Assembly (NCBI GenBank): GCA_030680355.1
Contig: JAUXVF010000028.1
Location: forward strand, 236,321-300,320
Source of the DNA: Caulobacter sp.
GTDB lineage: Bacteria; Pseudomonadota; Alphaproteobacteria; Caulobacterales; Caulobacteraceae
Direction of reading: 5' to 3'
Length of the DNA: 64,000 nt
The notes below the pieces were generated by a model, which had not been told where the DNA came from, made no database searches, and was given only the letters and a program-made list of their open reading frames with translations. A program made the translations under genes and the position numbers. Positions 7,689 through 15,428 of this stretch are shown here, in pieces; the stretch's first letter is position 1; each line of letters opens with the position of its first letter.

Positions 7689-8423
7689 ATGAACCGTTTC
7701 GCTCTGCTGGCCGCCGGCTGCGCCGCCCTGGCCCTTGCCGGCTGTGATCACCCCGACGCCAAACGGCAGCGGGCGGAACAGGCGCTGAAGGTGGTCAGCA
7801 AGCTGGACTGCCCTGAAACCCAGGGCGAGCTCAAACGCGTCAGCGCGGCGGCCGACGGTCGCAGTTGCGCCTACAGCGCCGATGGCGCCGAGGTGAACTT
7901 GACCATCGTGCCTCTGGAAAACGGCGACGCCGCCGCCGCCCTGGCGCCCATTGAGGCTCAACTGCGCACGCTGATGCCGGCCCGGGCCGCCGACAAGGCC
8001 GGCGTCAAGGCCGATGCCGGCGACGACGAACAGGTCGACATCCGACTGCCCGGTATTTCGATCCGGGCCAACGACGCCGGCGCCAACATCAATGTGGCCG
8101 GCGCGCGCATCAACGCCAGCGACGACAGCGCCGAGATCAGGATCTCGCGCAATGTCGACATCGAGCGCGAAGGTCGCGGCGACCGCCGGCGGGACGAAGG
8201 CGTCTTCTCCCGCCTCATTCTCGCCAGCGACAAATCGACCACCGACTGGAAGATGGTCGCCTATGACGCCCGCGGCCCCAAGGGCGGGCCACTGGTCGTG
8301 GCCACCCTCAAGGCGCGGGCCGACGGCGACGGGGACCACGACGTTCTCGACGATGTCGACGATCTGGTGCGCCTCAACGTCGGCGGCCGCCACAAGGGCC
8401 GTATCAGGCTTGGACGGGACTGA
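7689..8423 (+). CDS. Hypothetical lipoprotein
   Basis: 244-residue protein with a clear lipoprotein signal: MNRFALLAAGCAALALAGC, cleavage before Cys19. The mature part is rich in Asp and Ala, with a strongly acidic region around DAGDDEQVDIRLPG and a C-terminal stretch GDGDHDVLDDVDDLVRL. No known domain recognised. ATG follows GGAGG. Its last 20 bases overlap convergently with the end of the next gene. Confidence 0.82.
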   Translation: MNRFALLAAGCAALALAGCDHPDAKRQRAEQALKVVSKLDCPETQGELKRVSAAADGRSCAYSADGAEVNLTIVPLENGDAAAALAPIEAQLRTLMPARAADKAGVKADAGDDEQVDIRLPGISIRANDAGANINVAGARINASDDSAEIRISRNVDIEREGRGDRRRDEGVFSRLILASDKSTTDWKMVAYDARGPKGGPLVVATLKARADGDGDHDVLDDVDDLVRLNVGGRHKGRIRLGRD

Positions 8424-8781
8424 CCTCGGTCACCTTGTAGGCCAGCATGCGGCCATCCTCGTCGGCCACGGACACATATTCGCCGACGGCGAACCGGTGC
8501 TCGCCCAGGCGGAACACCGGTTCGTCGTCATCGTCGGCGCTGGCGTCGTAGTCGAAAAACCAAACCTGGCGACGATGATTCAGGAGCCCGGTGACGGCGT
8601 CCTCGTCGGGCGCGAACCGGCGCACGGTGCATTGGTCCTTGTTGGCCGCGAACCGGTCCTTGTCGAGCTTGCCGTCGGTCAGCAACGGCGCGACCAGGGT
8701 GTAGCCGCGGTGGTCGTCACCGTCGGCGAATTCGGTTCCCGGATTGCGCGCAAGGCGCATCACTATGCGCGAAAGCGTCAT
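8404..8781 (-). CDS. Conserved hypothetical protein, 125 aa
   Basis: Small soluble protein without signal peptide or membrane segments. It opens MTLSRIVMRLARNPGTEFADGDDHRGYTL and has a central FDYDASADDDDEPVFRLGEHRFAVGEYVS segment that predicts as beta-strands. I do not recognise a characterised family. It lies 22 bp downstream of the universal stress protein gene on the same strand and may share its transcript and its FixK-type control. Confidence 0.75.
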   Translation of the reverse strand: MTLSRIVMRLARNPGTEFADGDDHRGYTLVAPLLTDGKLDKDRFAANKDQCTVRRFAPDEDAVTGLLNHRRQVWFFDYDASADDDDEPVFRLGEHRFAVGEYVSVADEDGRMLAYKVTEVSPVQA

Positions 8782-8803
8782 GGTTTCCTTCTTTCTCTGA
8801 ATG

Positions 8804-9616
8804 TCAGTGCGACAGGAACAGCGACGGGCCGTCGTTGTTCAGCAATGTGCGTGTCGTGCCGCCGAAAATGTACTCCTGAAGGCGCGGATGGCCGAAGGCC
8901 CCGGCCACCAGAATGTCGGCGGACAACCGTTGAGCGGCAGCCAGCAGGAGTTCGGCGGCGTCGCCCGATTCCTCGATCCGTTCGATCTCGGCCGTGACGC
9001 CCCGTGCGGCGTAGTAACTCTGCAGCCGGGTGGGGTCGAAACTGCGCGACGACGAGGCGGGCGCGGCGATGATTACCACCCGGCTTGCTTTCTCCAGCAG
9101 CGGCAGGGCGAGACGGGCGGCCCGACTGGCTTCCTTGCCGCCGTCCCAGGCGATGGCCACCACGCCGTCTGCCTTCAGGCCTGCTCGCGCGACGATCGTC
9201 GGTCGCTGTTCGTCGGCCACGATCTGCTGGAAGGCTTCCGCCAGAGGGCCGCGCCCGCGGGCTGATTCGTCGCCGAACATCACTACGTCGGACAACCGCC
9301 CCTCCATCGACAGCCCGGCCCAGACCGGTGTCTCCAGGGACGTGAAGCTGACCTTGTCGTATCCGCAGGCGGCCGCGGCGGCGCGGGCGGAGCGTTCGCC
9401 CTCGGCGGCCGCTTCCTTGAGGCTGTCCATGGCGGTGATCTGGACCCCGCCCATGAAGCCTTCGCCCATCCAGGGCATCAGGTCGGCGATATCGGCCGGC
9501 GCGTGCACAGCGGCGACCTCGGCCTTGAACGGCCCAGCCAGCGTCGTCGCGGCCTTCAGGATATCCGCGTCGTGCGCTCCGCCCGCCAGCGGCGCCATGA
9601 TCCTAGCCCAGCTCAT
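8804..9616 (-). CDS. Universal stress protein (tandem UspA)
   Basis: 270-residue protein of two fused UspA-like halves. The second half keeps the ATP-binding signature, with VAGAFGHPRLQEYIFGG followed by TTR (G-2x-G-9x-G(S/T)). The first half is degenerate. Usp proteins assist survival under starvation or oxygen limitation. ATG 9616 is preceded by GGGAGA. A FixK/FNR-type box is centred 56 bp upstream, which fits induction under low oxygen. Confidence 0.88.
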   Translation of the reverse strand: MSWARIMAPLAGGAHDADILKAATTLAGPFKAEVAAVHAPADIADLMPWMGEGFMGGVQITAMDSLKEAAAEGERSARAAAAACGYDKVSFTSLETPVWAGLSMEGRLSDVVMFGDESARGRGPLAEAFQQIVADEQRPTIVARAGLKADGVVAIAWDGGKEASRAARLALPLLEKASRVVIIAAPASSSRSFDPTRLQSYYAARGVTAEIERIEESGDAAELLLAAAQRLSADILVAGAFGHPRLQEYIFGGTTRTLLNNDGPSLFLSH

Positions 9617-9665
9617 AAATAGTCTCCCTCATACCAAACCGTGATCGCAGGACCCGGCGTGGACA

Positions 9666-9679
9666 TTGATCTTTGTCAA
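9666..9679 (-). promoter_or_regulatory. FixK/FNR-type box upstream of usp
   Basis: TTGATCTTTGTCAA matches the FixK/FNR consensus TTGAY-N4-RTCAA perfectly. If it acts at -41.5, transcription would begin near 9631, 15 bases before the usp ATG. It also lies 45 bp upstream of the divergent HD-domain gene. Confidence 0.65.
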
Positions 9680-9723
9680 ACGATGCGCCAGTTGGAGCGC
9701 CCTGTCTAAGAAGGAACGAACGA

Positions 9724-10377
9724 GTGACGAAAGGGCTCCGAAGCGCGCGGCCGACCAAGACGCCGCCAAGGGCCTGGCAGCGGATGCTGTCCGGTCGCCG
9801 ACTTGACCTTCTCGACCCCTCTCCCGTCGACATCGAGATCGAGGACATCGCCCACGGCTTGGCGCGCGTGGCGCGCTGGAACGGGCAGACCATCGGCGAG
9901 CACGGCTTCTCCGTCGCGCAGCATTCCATGGTGGTGGAAGACATCGTCGCCCACATCCAGCCGACCGTCGATCCCAAGTGGCGACTGGCCGCCCTGCTTC
10001 ATGACGCGTCCGAATACGTGATCGGCGACATGATCAGCCCGTTCAAGGCGGCGCTGGGGGTCAGCTACAAGGATTTCGAGGAACGGCTCGAGCACGCCAT
10101 CCACGCCCGGTTCGGCCTGCCCGCCAAGACGCCCGTCGCCATCAAGAAGCTGATCAAACAGGCCGACCGGGCCTGCGCCTATTTCGAAGCCACCCAGCTG
10201 GCCGGCTTCAGCCCCGAGGAAGCCCTGTCGATCTTCGGCGCGCCGCCGCAAGGGTTTACGATCACCATCGACCCCCAGGCCCCCAGCGAAGCGCAGGAAC
10301 GCTACGTCCACCGCTTCCACGTCCTGTCCGAGGCGGCGGGGTTCGAGCCGGTTCAGGCGGCCTTCAACACCGAGTGA
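9724..10377 (+). CDS. HD-domain phosphohydrolase (YfbR-like)
   Basis: 217-residue HD-superfamily metal-dependent hydrolase, similar to YfbR-type 5'-nucleotidases. Likely metal ligands are His67 (VAQHS), His93-Asp94 (LLHDASEYVIGDM) and an Asp in KQADRA near 155. The frame is open from 9673 with a TTG codon, but GTG 9724 is chosen because AAGGA lies 8 bases before it. Substrate not known; nucleoside monophosphates are the usual guess. Transcribed divergently from usp. Confidence 0.82.
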   Translation: MTKGLRSARPTKTPPRAWQRMLSGRRLDLLDPSPVDIEIEDIAHGLARVARWNGQTIGEHGFSVAQHSMVVEDIVAHIQPTVDPKWRLAALLHDASEYVIGDMISPFKAALGVSYKDFEERLEHAIHARFGLPAKTPVAIKKLIKQADRACAYFEATQLAGFSPEEALSIFGAPPQGFTITIDPQAPSEAQERYVHRFHVLSEAAGFEPVQAAFNTE

Positions 10378-10437
10378 GTCGGCCGGTAGTGCTGAACACC
10401 CTCCCGCGCGGCGGACGCGGGTGCTAGCAACGGCGCC

Positions 10438-11418
10438 ATGACCCAGTCCGTCGTCATCGGCCTTTCCGCCGTCATCGTGGCCATCCGCGCCGGAGAGGCG
10501 GTGGTTCTCACCGTCCGGCCCCATGCCGCGGCCAGTGACCGGGGCTCGGCCCTGACCGGCCTGCCGTTCGGCCCCTTCGATCCCGAAAACCATCGTACCT
10601 TCGAGATCGCCCTGCGCGAGTTCGTGTCCGAACAGACCCGCTTTGACCTCGGTTATGTCGAACAGCTCTACACCTTCGGCAACAAGGGTCGAGACACGCC
10701 AAGGGCCGAGGTCGGGGCCGGGGCGGCCCGGGTTGTCTCGGTCTGTTACCTGGCGTTGACGCCAAACGCCGTGGACACTGACGCCCCCGACAGCGCCTGG
10801 GCGCCCTGGTCGCGGTTCTTTCCGTGGGAAGACTGGCGGCAGGGTCGGCCGGCCCTGATCGACGAAACCATCGCCCCGGCCCTGAGGACCTGGGCAGGGA
10901 CGGACGAGGAGCGGCTGGCCAGGGCGCGGCTCCTGTTCGCCCTGGACGACGCCGGCTGGAACGAGGAGCGGGTTCTGGACCGCTATGAGCTGCTCTACGA
11001 GGCCGGCCTGGCGCCCGAAGCCAATCGGGACCGGGCGCGCGAGCGGGGGGAGGCTGCGGCCGAACCGGCAGCCCTGTCACCGGCTCTCGGCGAGCCCATG
11101 CTGTCGGACCACCGCCGCATCCTGGCGACCGGTCTGGGACGCCTGCGCGGAAAGCTCAAATATCGCCCAGTCGTGTTCGAGCTGATGCCGCCGGAGTTCA
11201 CGCTCTCGGCTCTCCAGCGGGCGGTGGAAGCCATCGTCGGTGTTTCGCTGCACAAACAGAACTTCCGGCGCGTGGTCGAGCGCATCGATCTGGTCGAGGG
11301 CCTCGGCCGCATGGACACCGAGACCGGCGGCCGGCCGGCCGAACTCTTCCGGTTTCGCCGCGAGCTGCTTACTCAGCGGCCTGCAGGGGGATTGTCTCTT
11401 CCGATGCAGCGGGACTGA
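10438..11418 (+). CDS. Nudix-related regulator (NrtR/NAD regulator type)
   Basis: 326-residue protein with an N-terminal Nudix-like fold (about 5-140) and a C-terminal winged-helix region (LSALQRAVEAIVGVSLHKQNF with FRRVVER and a Gly/Arg-rich end). The Nudix catalytic box is not intact: in place of REUxEExGU it has EIALREFVSEQTRF. This is the pattern of NrtR-like repressors, which sense ADP-ribose and control NAD synthesis. Targets cannot be named; no NAD-synthesis gene adjoins it, although nadK lies far downstream at 55454. Its 3' end overlaps the convergent gene by 50 bases. Confidence 0.75.
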   Translation: MTQSVVIGLSAVIVAIRAGEAVVLTVRPHAAASDRGSALTGLPFGPFDPENHRTFEIALREFVSEQTRFDLGYVEQLYTFGNKGRDTPRAEVGAGAARVVSVCYLALTPNAVDTDAPDSAWAPWSRFFPWEDWRQGRPALIDETIAPALRTWAGTDEERLARARLLFALDDAGWNEERVLDRYELLYEAGLAPEANRDRARERGEAAAEPAALSPALGEPMLSDHRRILATGLGRLRGKLKYRPVVFELMPPEFTLSALQRAVEAIVGVSLHKQNFRRVVERIDLVEGLGRMDTETGGRPAELFRFRRELLTQRPAGGLSLPMQRD

Positions 11419-12328
11419 CCGTCGCCATCCGCGCCCGCCATTTCGCCTTCAACGTCGCGGAGGTGTCGCGCGAGCCGTCCGGACTCCAGCCCGGTGGCCC
11501 GAACAGGTAGCCGATCACCTCGCGGATCGACCGTGATCCCGCCAGGTCCTTGCCGATGGCCATCCACTCATGGAAAGCGACCCGGAAGATGTTGAAATCG
11601 CCAAGGTTGTGGACAATCCCGTAGCGACAGGCCTCGGCGTCATCTTCCGGGATATAGCTGCCGAACATCCGGTCCCAGATGATCAGGATGCCGGCGTAGT
11701 TGGCGTCCAGGTACCGCGGATTGCGCGCATGGTGGACGCGGTGATGCGACGGCGTGTTGAACACCGCCTCGAACCAGCGCGGCATCCGGCGGACAGCCTC
11801 GGTGTGGATCCAGTACTGGTAGACCAGACTGATCCCCTTCTGGATCACCACCATGGCCGGCGGGAAGCCCAGGAAGACCAGCGGCAGCCAGAGCAGCCAG
11901 GTGCCGGCCAGCCCGCCGGTCCAGGTCTGTCGCAGGGCCGTGGCCAGGTTGTAGTGCTGGGAAGTGTGGTGGTTGACGTGGCTGGCCCACCAGAAGCGGC
12001 GTTCATGCGAGAGGCGGTGGAACCAGTAGTAGGTCAGGTCCTCAAGGAAGAAGACCGCGACCCAGGCCCACCAGGCCGTCATCGGGATGTCGAACAGGTG
12101 ATATTTGTAGACCCAAAGGGACGCCGCGAAGATCACGCCGCCGGTGATGGCGCCGGCGATCGAACTGCCGAGACCCATGCCCAGCGAGGTCGCGGTGTCC
12201 TTGACCTCATAAACCGCGCGGACCTTACCCAACCGCGCGAGGATGATTTCCAGCAGGATCGTGACCACGAACACCGGAATGGCCAGGTCGACCGGACTGA
12301 AGGCTGGTGTGATCGGATCGAGAGTCAT
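11369..12328 (-). CDS. Sterol desaturase/fatty acid hydroxylase family protein
   Basis: 319-residue integral membrane di-iron enzyme. Four to five hydrophobic segments surround the histidine clusters WFHRLSHE, HVNHHTSQHYN and HHRVHHARN, the metal ligands of the fatty acid hydroxylase superfamily. Substrate (lipid, carotenoid or sterol) is unknown. ATG 12328 overlaps the TGA of the upstream gene, so the two are coupled. No extended N-terminus is needed: MTLDPITPAFSPVDLAIPVF leads directly into the first membrane helix. Confidence 0.88.
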   Translation of the reverse strand: MTLDPITPAFSPVDLAIPVFVVTILLEIILARLGKVRAVYEVKDTATSLGMGLGSSIAGAITGGVIFAASLWVYKYHLFDIPMTAWWAWVAVFFLEDLTYYWFHRLSHERRFWWASHVNHHTSQHYNLATALRQTWTGGLAGTWLLWLPLVFLGFPPAMVVIQKGISLVYQYWIHTEAVRRMPRWFEAVFNTPSHHRVHHARNPRYLDANYAGILIIWDRMFGSYIPEDDAEACRYGIVHNLGDFNIFRVAFHEWMAIGKDLAGSRSIREVIGYLFGPPGWSPDGSRDTSATLKAKWRARMATVSPAASEETIPLQAAE

Positions 12329-12732
12329 GCGGCCAGAACCTCCTGCGCGCTCTTCGGCGGCCAGGGACTGACGCCGCTCACCGTCAGACGGGCCATCGGC
12401 GCGGCGGGGTCTCGGAGCTTCAGCAACACCTTGCCGCGTTTCACCGGCGCCGCCAGGGCCGAGACCCAGGGCATGGACCGCGCCACCCACGAATCGCCGA
12501 GCCGGTAGACCACCAGGGCGTCCTCGCCAGCCCGCGCCACCGCGCCGCCGCCGTCTCCGGCGACCCACAGCTGATCTGGGGAAAGGTCAGGAAATTCCTC
12601 GGCGATCAGCAGGCGGGCGCCGGCTTCATCAAGCGGCGTCATGGGCCGGGCGATCCGCGCCAGCCATGCGATGGCCACCATGATGGCCACGGCCAAGGCC
12701 GATCCAGCGAGTTTTAGTATGGTCTCGTTCAC
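12325..12732 (-). CDS. Small membrane-anchored hypothetical protein
   Basis: 135-residue protein with one N-terminal transmembrane helix (ILKLAGSALAVAIMVAIAWL) and a soluble domain of mixed strands. The start is GTG 12732, with GGAGAAGG upstream; the frame extends to 12918 but that part overlaps the neighbouring terminator and has unlikely composition. It overlaps the desaturase start by 4 bases. No known domain recognised; it may be an accessory of the desaturase. Confidence 0.72.
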   Translation of the reverse strand: MNETILKLAGSALAVAIMVAIAWLARIARPMTPLDEAGARLLIAEEFPDLSPDQLWVAGDGGGAVARAGEDALVVYRLGDSWVARSMPWVSALAAPVKRGKVLLKLRDPAAPMARLTVSGVSPWPPKSAQEVLAA

Positions 12733-12788
12733 GACGTCGCCTTCTCCCCCGGGCGGGGAGTGTCCCCGGCGGCGGCGGCGCGTCAACC

Positions 12789-12817
12789 AAAAAGACCCCT
12801 CCAGTGACGGAGGGGTC
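12789..12817 (-). terminator. Terminator of beta-barrel gene 1
   Basis: GACCCCTCC (12794-12802) pairs with GGAGGGGTC (12809-12817), then TTTTT on the minus strand. It lies 30 bases after the stop of the gene at 12848. Confidence 0.88.
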
Positions 12818-12847
12818 TCGCAGGAATCGCCGTGTATGGCGGAAAGA

Positions 12848-13357
12848 TCAGAAGCGACGGACGTAGGCGACCGAGAAGGAATCGGTGCCGCCGTAGTCTG
12901 TCCAGTCAGCGCGGACACCGTCCTTGGCCGTGAAGAAGGCCTTCATGCCGATGCCGACAGCCGAGTCGCTGCCGGTGTCGGAGACGCTGGCGCCGCCGCT
13001 CGAACCCTTGACCTCGAACGTGGCGTAACCGGCGCGCATATAGATATCGACGCGATCACTGACCGGCCAGTTGAGCACAACGTAGGCGGCGGCCAGGGAG
13101 TTCATGTCGATATCGACGGGGGTGCCACCGACATCCACGGTATCCCCGGCGACACCGAAGCCGAGCTCGCCTTCAAGCCCAAAGTTGGGCGTGAGAAGCA
13201 CGCCGGCGCGGCCCTGAACAACGCCAAGATTCACGTCCAGTTCGTCAACGCTGAAGTTGGTGTAGCCGATGTCCGCGTACCAGTTGGATTCGGCATGAGC
13301 GAGGGCCGGGCTGGCCAACACGGCAATCGCCGCAACCGCAATCATGAGCTTCTTCAT
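12848..13357 (-). CDS. Outer-membrane beta-barrel protein 1
   Basis: 169-residue protein with a cleavable signal (MKKLMIAVAAIAVLASPALAHA) and alternating amphipathic strands typical of small 8-strand barrels, ending in the aromatic C-terminus SVAYVRRF recognised by the Bam machinery. Closest to the outer membrane protein beta-barrel (OmpA/opacity-like) domain. It is a paralogue of the next gene: both share WYxxxGY near the N-terminus, a VVQGRAGV/ALQGRVGV strand and FFTAKDGVRADWT/YFTAKDGVRVDWT near the end. Confidence 0.87.
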   Translation of the reverse strand: MKKLMIAVAAIAVLASPALAHAESNWYADIGYTNFSVDELDVNLGVVQGRAGVLLTPNFGLEGELGFGVAGDTVDVGGTPVDIDMNSLAAAYVVLNWPVSDRVDIYMRAGYATFEVKGSSGGASVSDTGSDSAVGIGMKAFFTAKDGVRADWTDYGGTDSFSVAYVRRF

Positions 13358-13433
13358 TTAGATGCCTCCCCTGCGCGGGCCCCGGTGGCTCGCCATACGG
13401 GTATTAAGCACCGCTCAACCCTGCCATACACAA

Positions 13434-13465
13434 GAAAAATCCCCCTCCGCAACCGGAGAGGGATT
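13434..13465 (-). terminator. Terminator of beta-barrel gene 2
   Basis: AATCCC-C-CTCCG (13438-13449) pairs with CGGAG-A-GGGATT (13454-13465) with one mismatch, followed on the minus strand by TTTTTCTTG. It lies between the two barrel genes. Confidence 0.82.
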
Positions 13466-13494
13466 CTCGTGGCGCACAGGCCACAGTCCTGGGT

Positions 13495-14016
13495 CTAGAA
13501 CTTGCGCGTATAGGCAACGGCCAGGACATCGGCCTGTCCGCTCTTGTCCAGATCATGCCGCGTCCAGTCGACACGCACGCCGTCCTTGGCCGTGAAGTAG
13601 TACTGGCCGCCGACGCCCCAGGCGAAACCATCATCACTGCCCGAGAAGGTCGTTCCGCCGGCCGAAGCGTCGAAGTCGGTCGTTCCGTAGCCGACCCTGG
13701 CGAACAGATCGGCGTTCGGCGCGACCGGCACATAGCCCACGGCATAGGCCGCGGCCTGGTAGTTGAGCTTGACGTTGACCGAGCCGGCGCCGACGGCGAC
13801 ATCGTCGTCCTTGACGCCCGCGCCCAGTTCGCCCTCGAAGCCGATATAGGGGGTCAACTTGACCCCGACGCGACCCTGCAAGGCGCCCAGATTGGCGGAG
13901 TCCGCGTCAGCGCCTGCGTAGCCGGCCGTGCCGTACCATTGGGGTTCAGCATGGGCCATCGCCGGAACCGTGGCGGTCAGAAGAGCGGCCGAAGCCGTAA
14001 TCATGAGAGTTTTCAT
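13495..14016 (-). CDS. Outer-membrane beta-barrel protein 2
   Basis: 173-residue paralogue of the preceding barrel, with signal peptide MKTLMITASAALLTATVPAMAHA, eight predicted strands and the C-terminal VAYTRKF. ATG 14016 follows AAGGA; the open frame upstream adds 41 Arg-rich residues and is not the start. Tandem duplication with individual terminators suggests independent regulation. Function beyond outer-membrane structure is unknown. Confidence 0.88.
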   Translation of the reverse strand: MKTLMITASAALLTATVPAMAHAEPQWYGTAGYAGADADSANLGALQGRVGVKLTPYIGFEGELGAGVKDDDVAVGAGSVNVKLNYQAAAYAVGYVPVAPNADLFARVGYGTTDFDASAGGTTFSGSDDGFAWGVGGQYYFTAKDGVRVDWTRHDLDKSGQADVLAVAYTRKF

Positions 14017-14220
14017 TTTTTGGTTTTCCTTGACGTACGCGCCTACCCAGCCGCCCTTCCGGTAGGAGCCAAACGCGGCGCGTCGGAGGCGGTTCAGCGG
14101 GCGGAATGAGGCGGGTTTGTTACGTTGCCGTTCGGCCACAGGGTTGCCGGACCGGCGCGATTTCCCAGCACCGTCCCCCTGCGCTATCTAACGGGTCAAA
14201 GAACAGTCGGGATTACCACC

Positions 14221-15336
14221 GTGCATCAGGCCGTCATCGCCGCCACCGGGCTCTATACGCCCGAGCAGAGCATCTCCAACGTCGAGCTGGTCGAGGCCTT
14301 CAACGCCTACGTCGAGCGCTTCAACGCCGAGAACGCCGCCGCCATAACAGCCGGCACGGTCGAGGCCCTGACCCCCTCCTCGGCCGAGTTCGTCGAGAAG
14401 GCCTCGGGCATCAAGGCCCGCTTCGTCATGGACAAGGCCGGCATCCTCGATCCGGCGGTCATGCGGCCCAACATCCCCGAACGGTCGAACGACGAGATCT
14501 CCATCCTCGCCGAAATGGCCGTGGCCGCGGCCCGCGAGGCCATCGAGCGCTGGGGCAAGCCGGTCAGCGAGATCGGGGCGGTGCTCTGCGCCGCATCCAA
14601 CATGCAGCGGGCCTATCCGGCCATGGCCATCGAGGTCCAGCAGGCCCTGGGCATCGACGGCTTCGCCTTCGACATGAACGTCGCCTGCTCATCTGCCACA
14701 TTCGGCATCAAGACCGCCGCCGACTTTATCGCCTCCGGCTCGACCAAGGCGGTGCTGATGGTCAATCCCGAGATCTGTTCTGGCCACCTGAACTTCAAGG
14801 ATCGCGACAGCCACTTCATCTTCGGCGACGTGGCCACCGCGGTGATCGTCGAGCGGGCGGAGCAGGCTGACGGCGGCTGGGATATCCTGGGCACGAAGCT
14901 CAAGACCCAGTTCTCGAACAACATCCGCAACAATTTCGGCTTCCTGAACAACGCCGCGCCCGAAGGCATCGGCGCCCGCGACAAGCTGTTCGTGCAGGAG
15001 GGCCGCAAGGTGTTCCGCGAGGTGGTGCCGATGGTCAGCCAGATGATCGCCGACCACGCCGCCGAACTGGGCCTGGACCCCAAGGCGCTCAAACGCCTGT
15101 GGCTGCACCAGGCCAACATCAACATGAACGAGATGATCGGCCGCAAGGTGCTGGGTCGCGACCCGACGCCGGAAGAGAACGTCATCATCCTCGACACCTA
15201 CGCCAACACCAGTTCGGCCGGCTCGATCATCGCCTTCCACCGGGCCAACGACGACTTCGCCGCCGGCGAGACCGGCCTGATCTGCAGCTTCGGCGCCGGC
15301 TATTCGGCCGGCACGGTGTTTGTCAGGAAGCGGTAG
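14221..15336 (+). CDS. Beta-ketoacyl-ACP synthase III family enzyme
   Basis: 371-residue thiolase-fold condensing enzyme. The catalytic triad of the FabH type is visible: Cys156 (NVACSSATFG), His295 (WLHQANINMNEM) and Asn328 (TYANTSSAG). It is longer than E. coli FabH (317) because of an N-terminal insert around NAYVERFNAENAAAI, so it belongs to a separate FabH-like subfamily and may use other acyl donors. GTG 14221 is the likely start (GTGCATCAGGCC), with TCGGGA upstream. It is not next to other fatty-acid genes. Confidence 0.85.
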   Translation: MHQAVIAATGLYTPEQSISNVELVEAFNAYVERFNAENAAAITAGTVEALTPSSAEFVEKASGIKARFVMDKAGILDPAVMRPNIPERSNDEISILAEMAVAAAREAIERWGKPVSEIGAVLCAASNMQRAYPAMAIEVQQALGIDGFAFDMNVACSSATFGIKTAADFIASGSTKAVLMVNPEICSGHLNFKDRDSHFIFGDVATAVIVERAEQADGGWDILGTKLKTQFSNNIRNNFGFLNNAAPEGIGARDKLFVQEGRKVFREVVPMVSQMIADHAAELGLDPKALKRLWLHQANINMNEMIGRKVLGRDPTPEENVIILDTYANTSSAGSIIAFHRANDDFAAGETGLICSFGAGYSAGTVFVRKR

Positions 15337-15354
15337 GAAGAGGGCGCAGGAAAT

Positions 15355-15416
15355 AGGGAACAGAGCGTAGCCCGCCGCGCCCGATGCGCGCCGACCCGCT
15401 ACGCCCTCTGCTCCCT
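15355..15416. terminator. Inverted repeat between convergent genes
   Basis: AGGGAACAGAGCGTAGC (15355-15371) pairs imperfectly with GCTACGCCCTCTGCTCCCT (15398-15416), with a GC-rich inner hairpin. It sits between two convergent genes and probably stops transcription from both sides, though no strong T-run is present. Confidence 0.5.
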
Positions 15417-15428
15417 GAGATCTACTCC

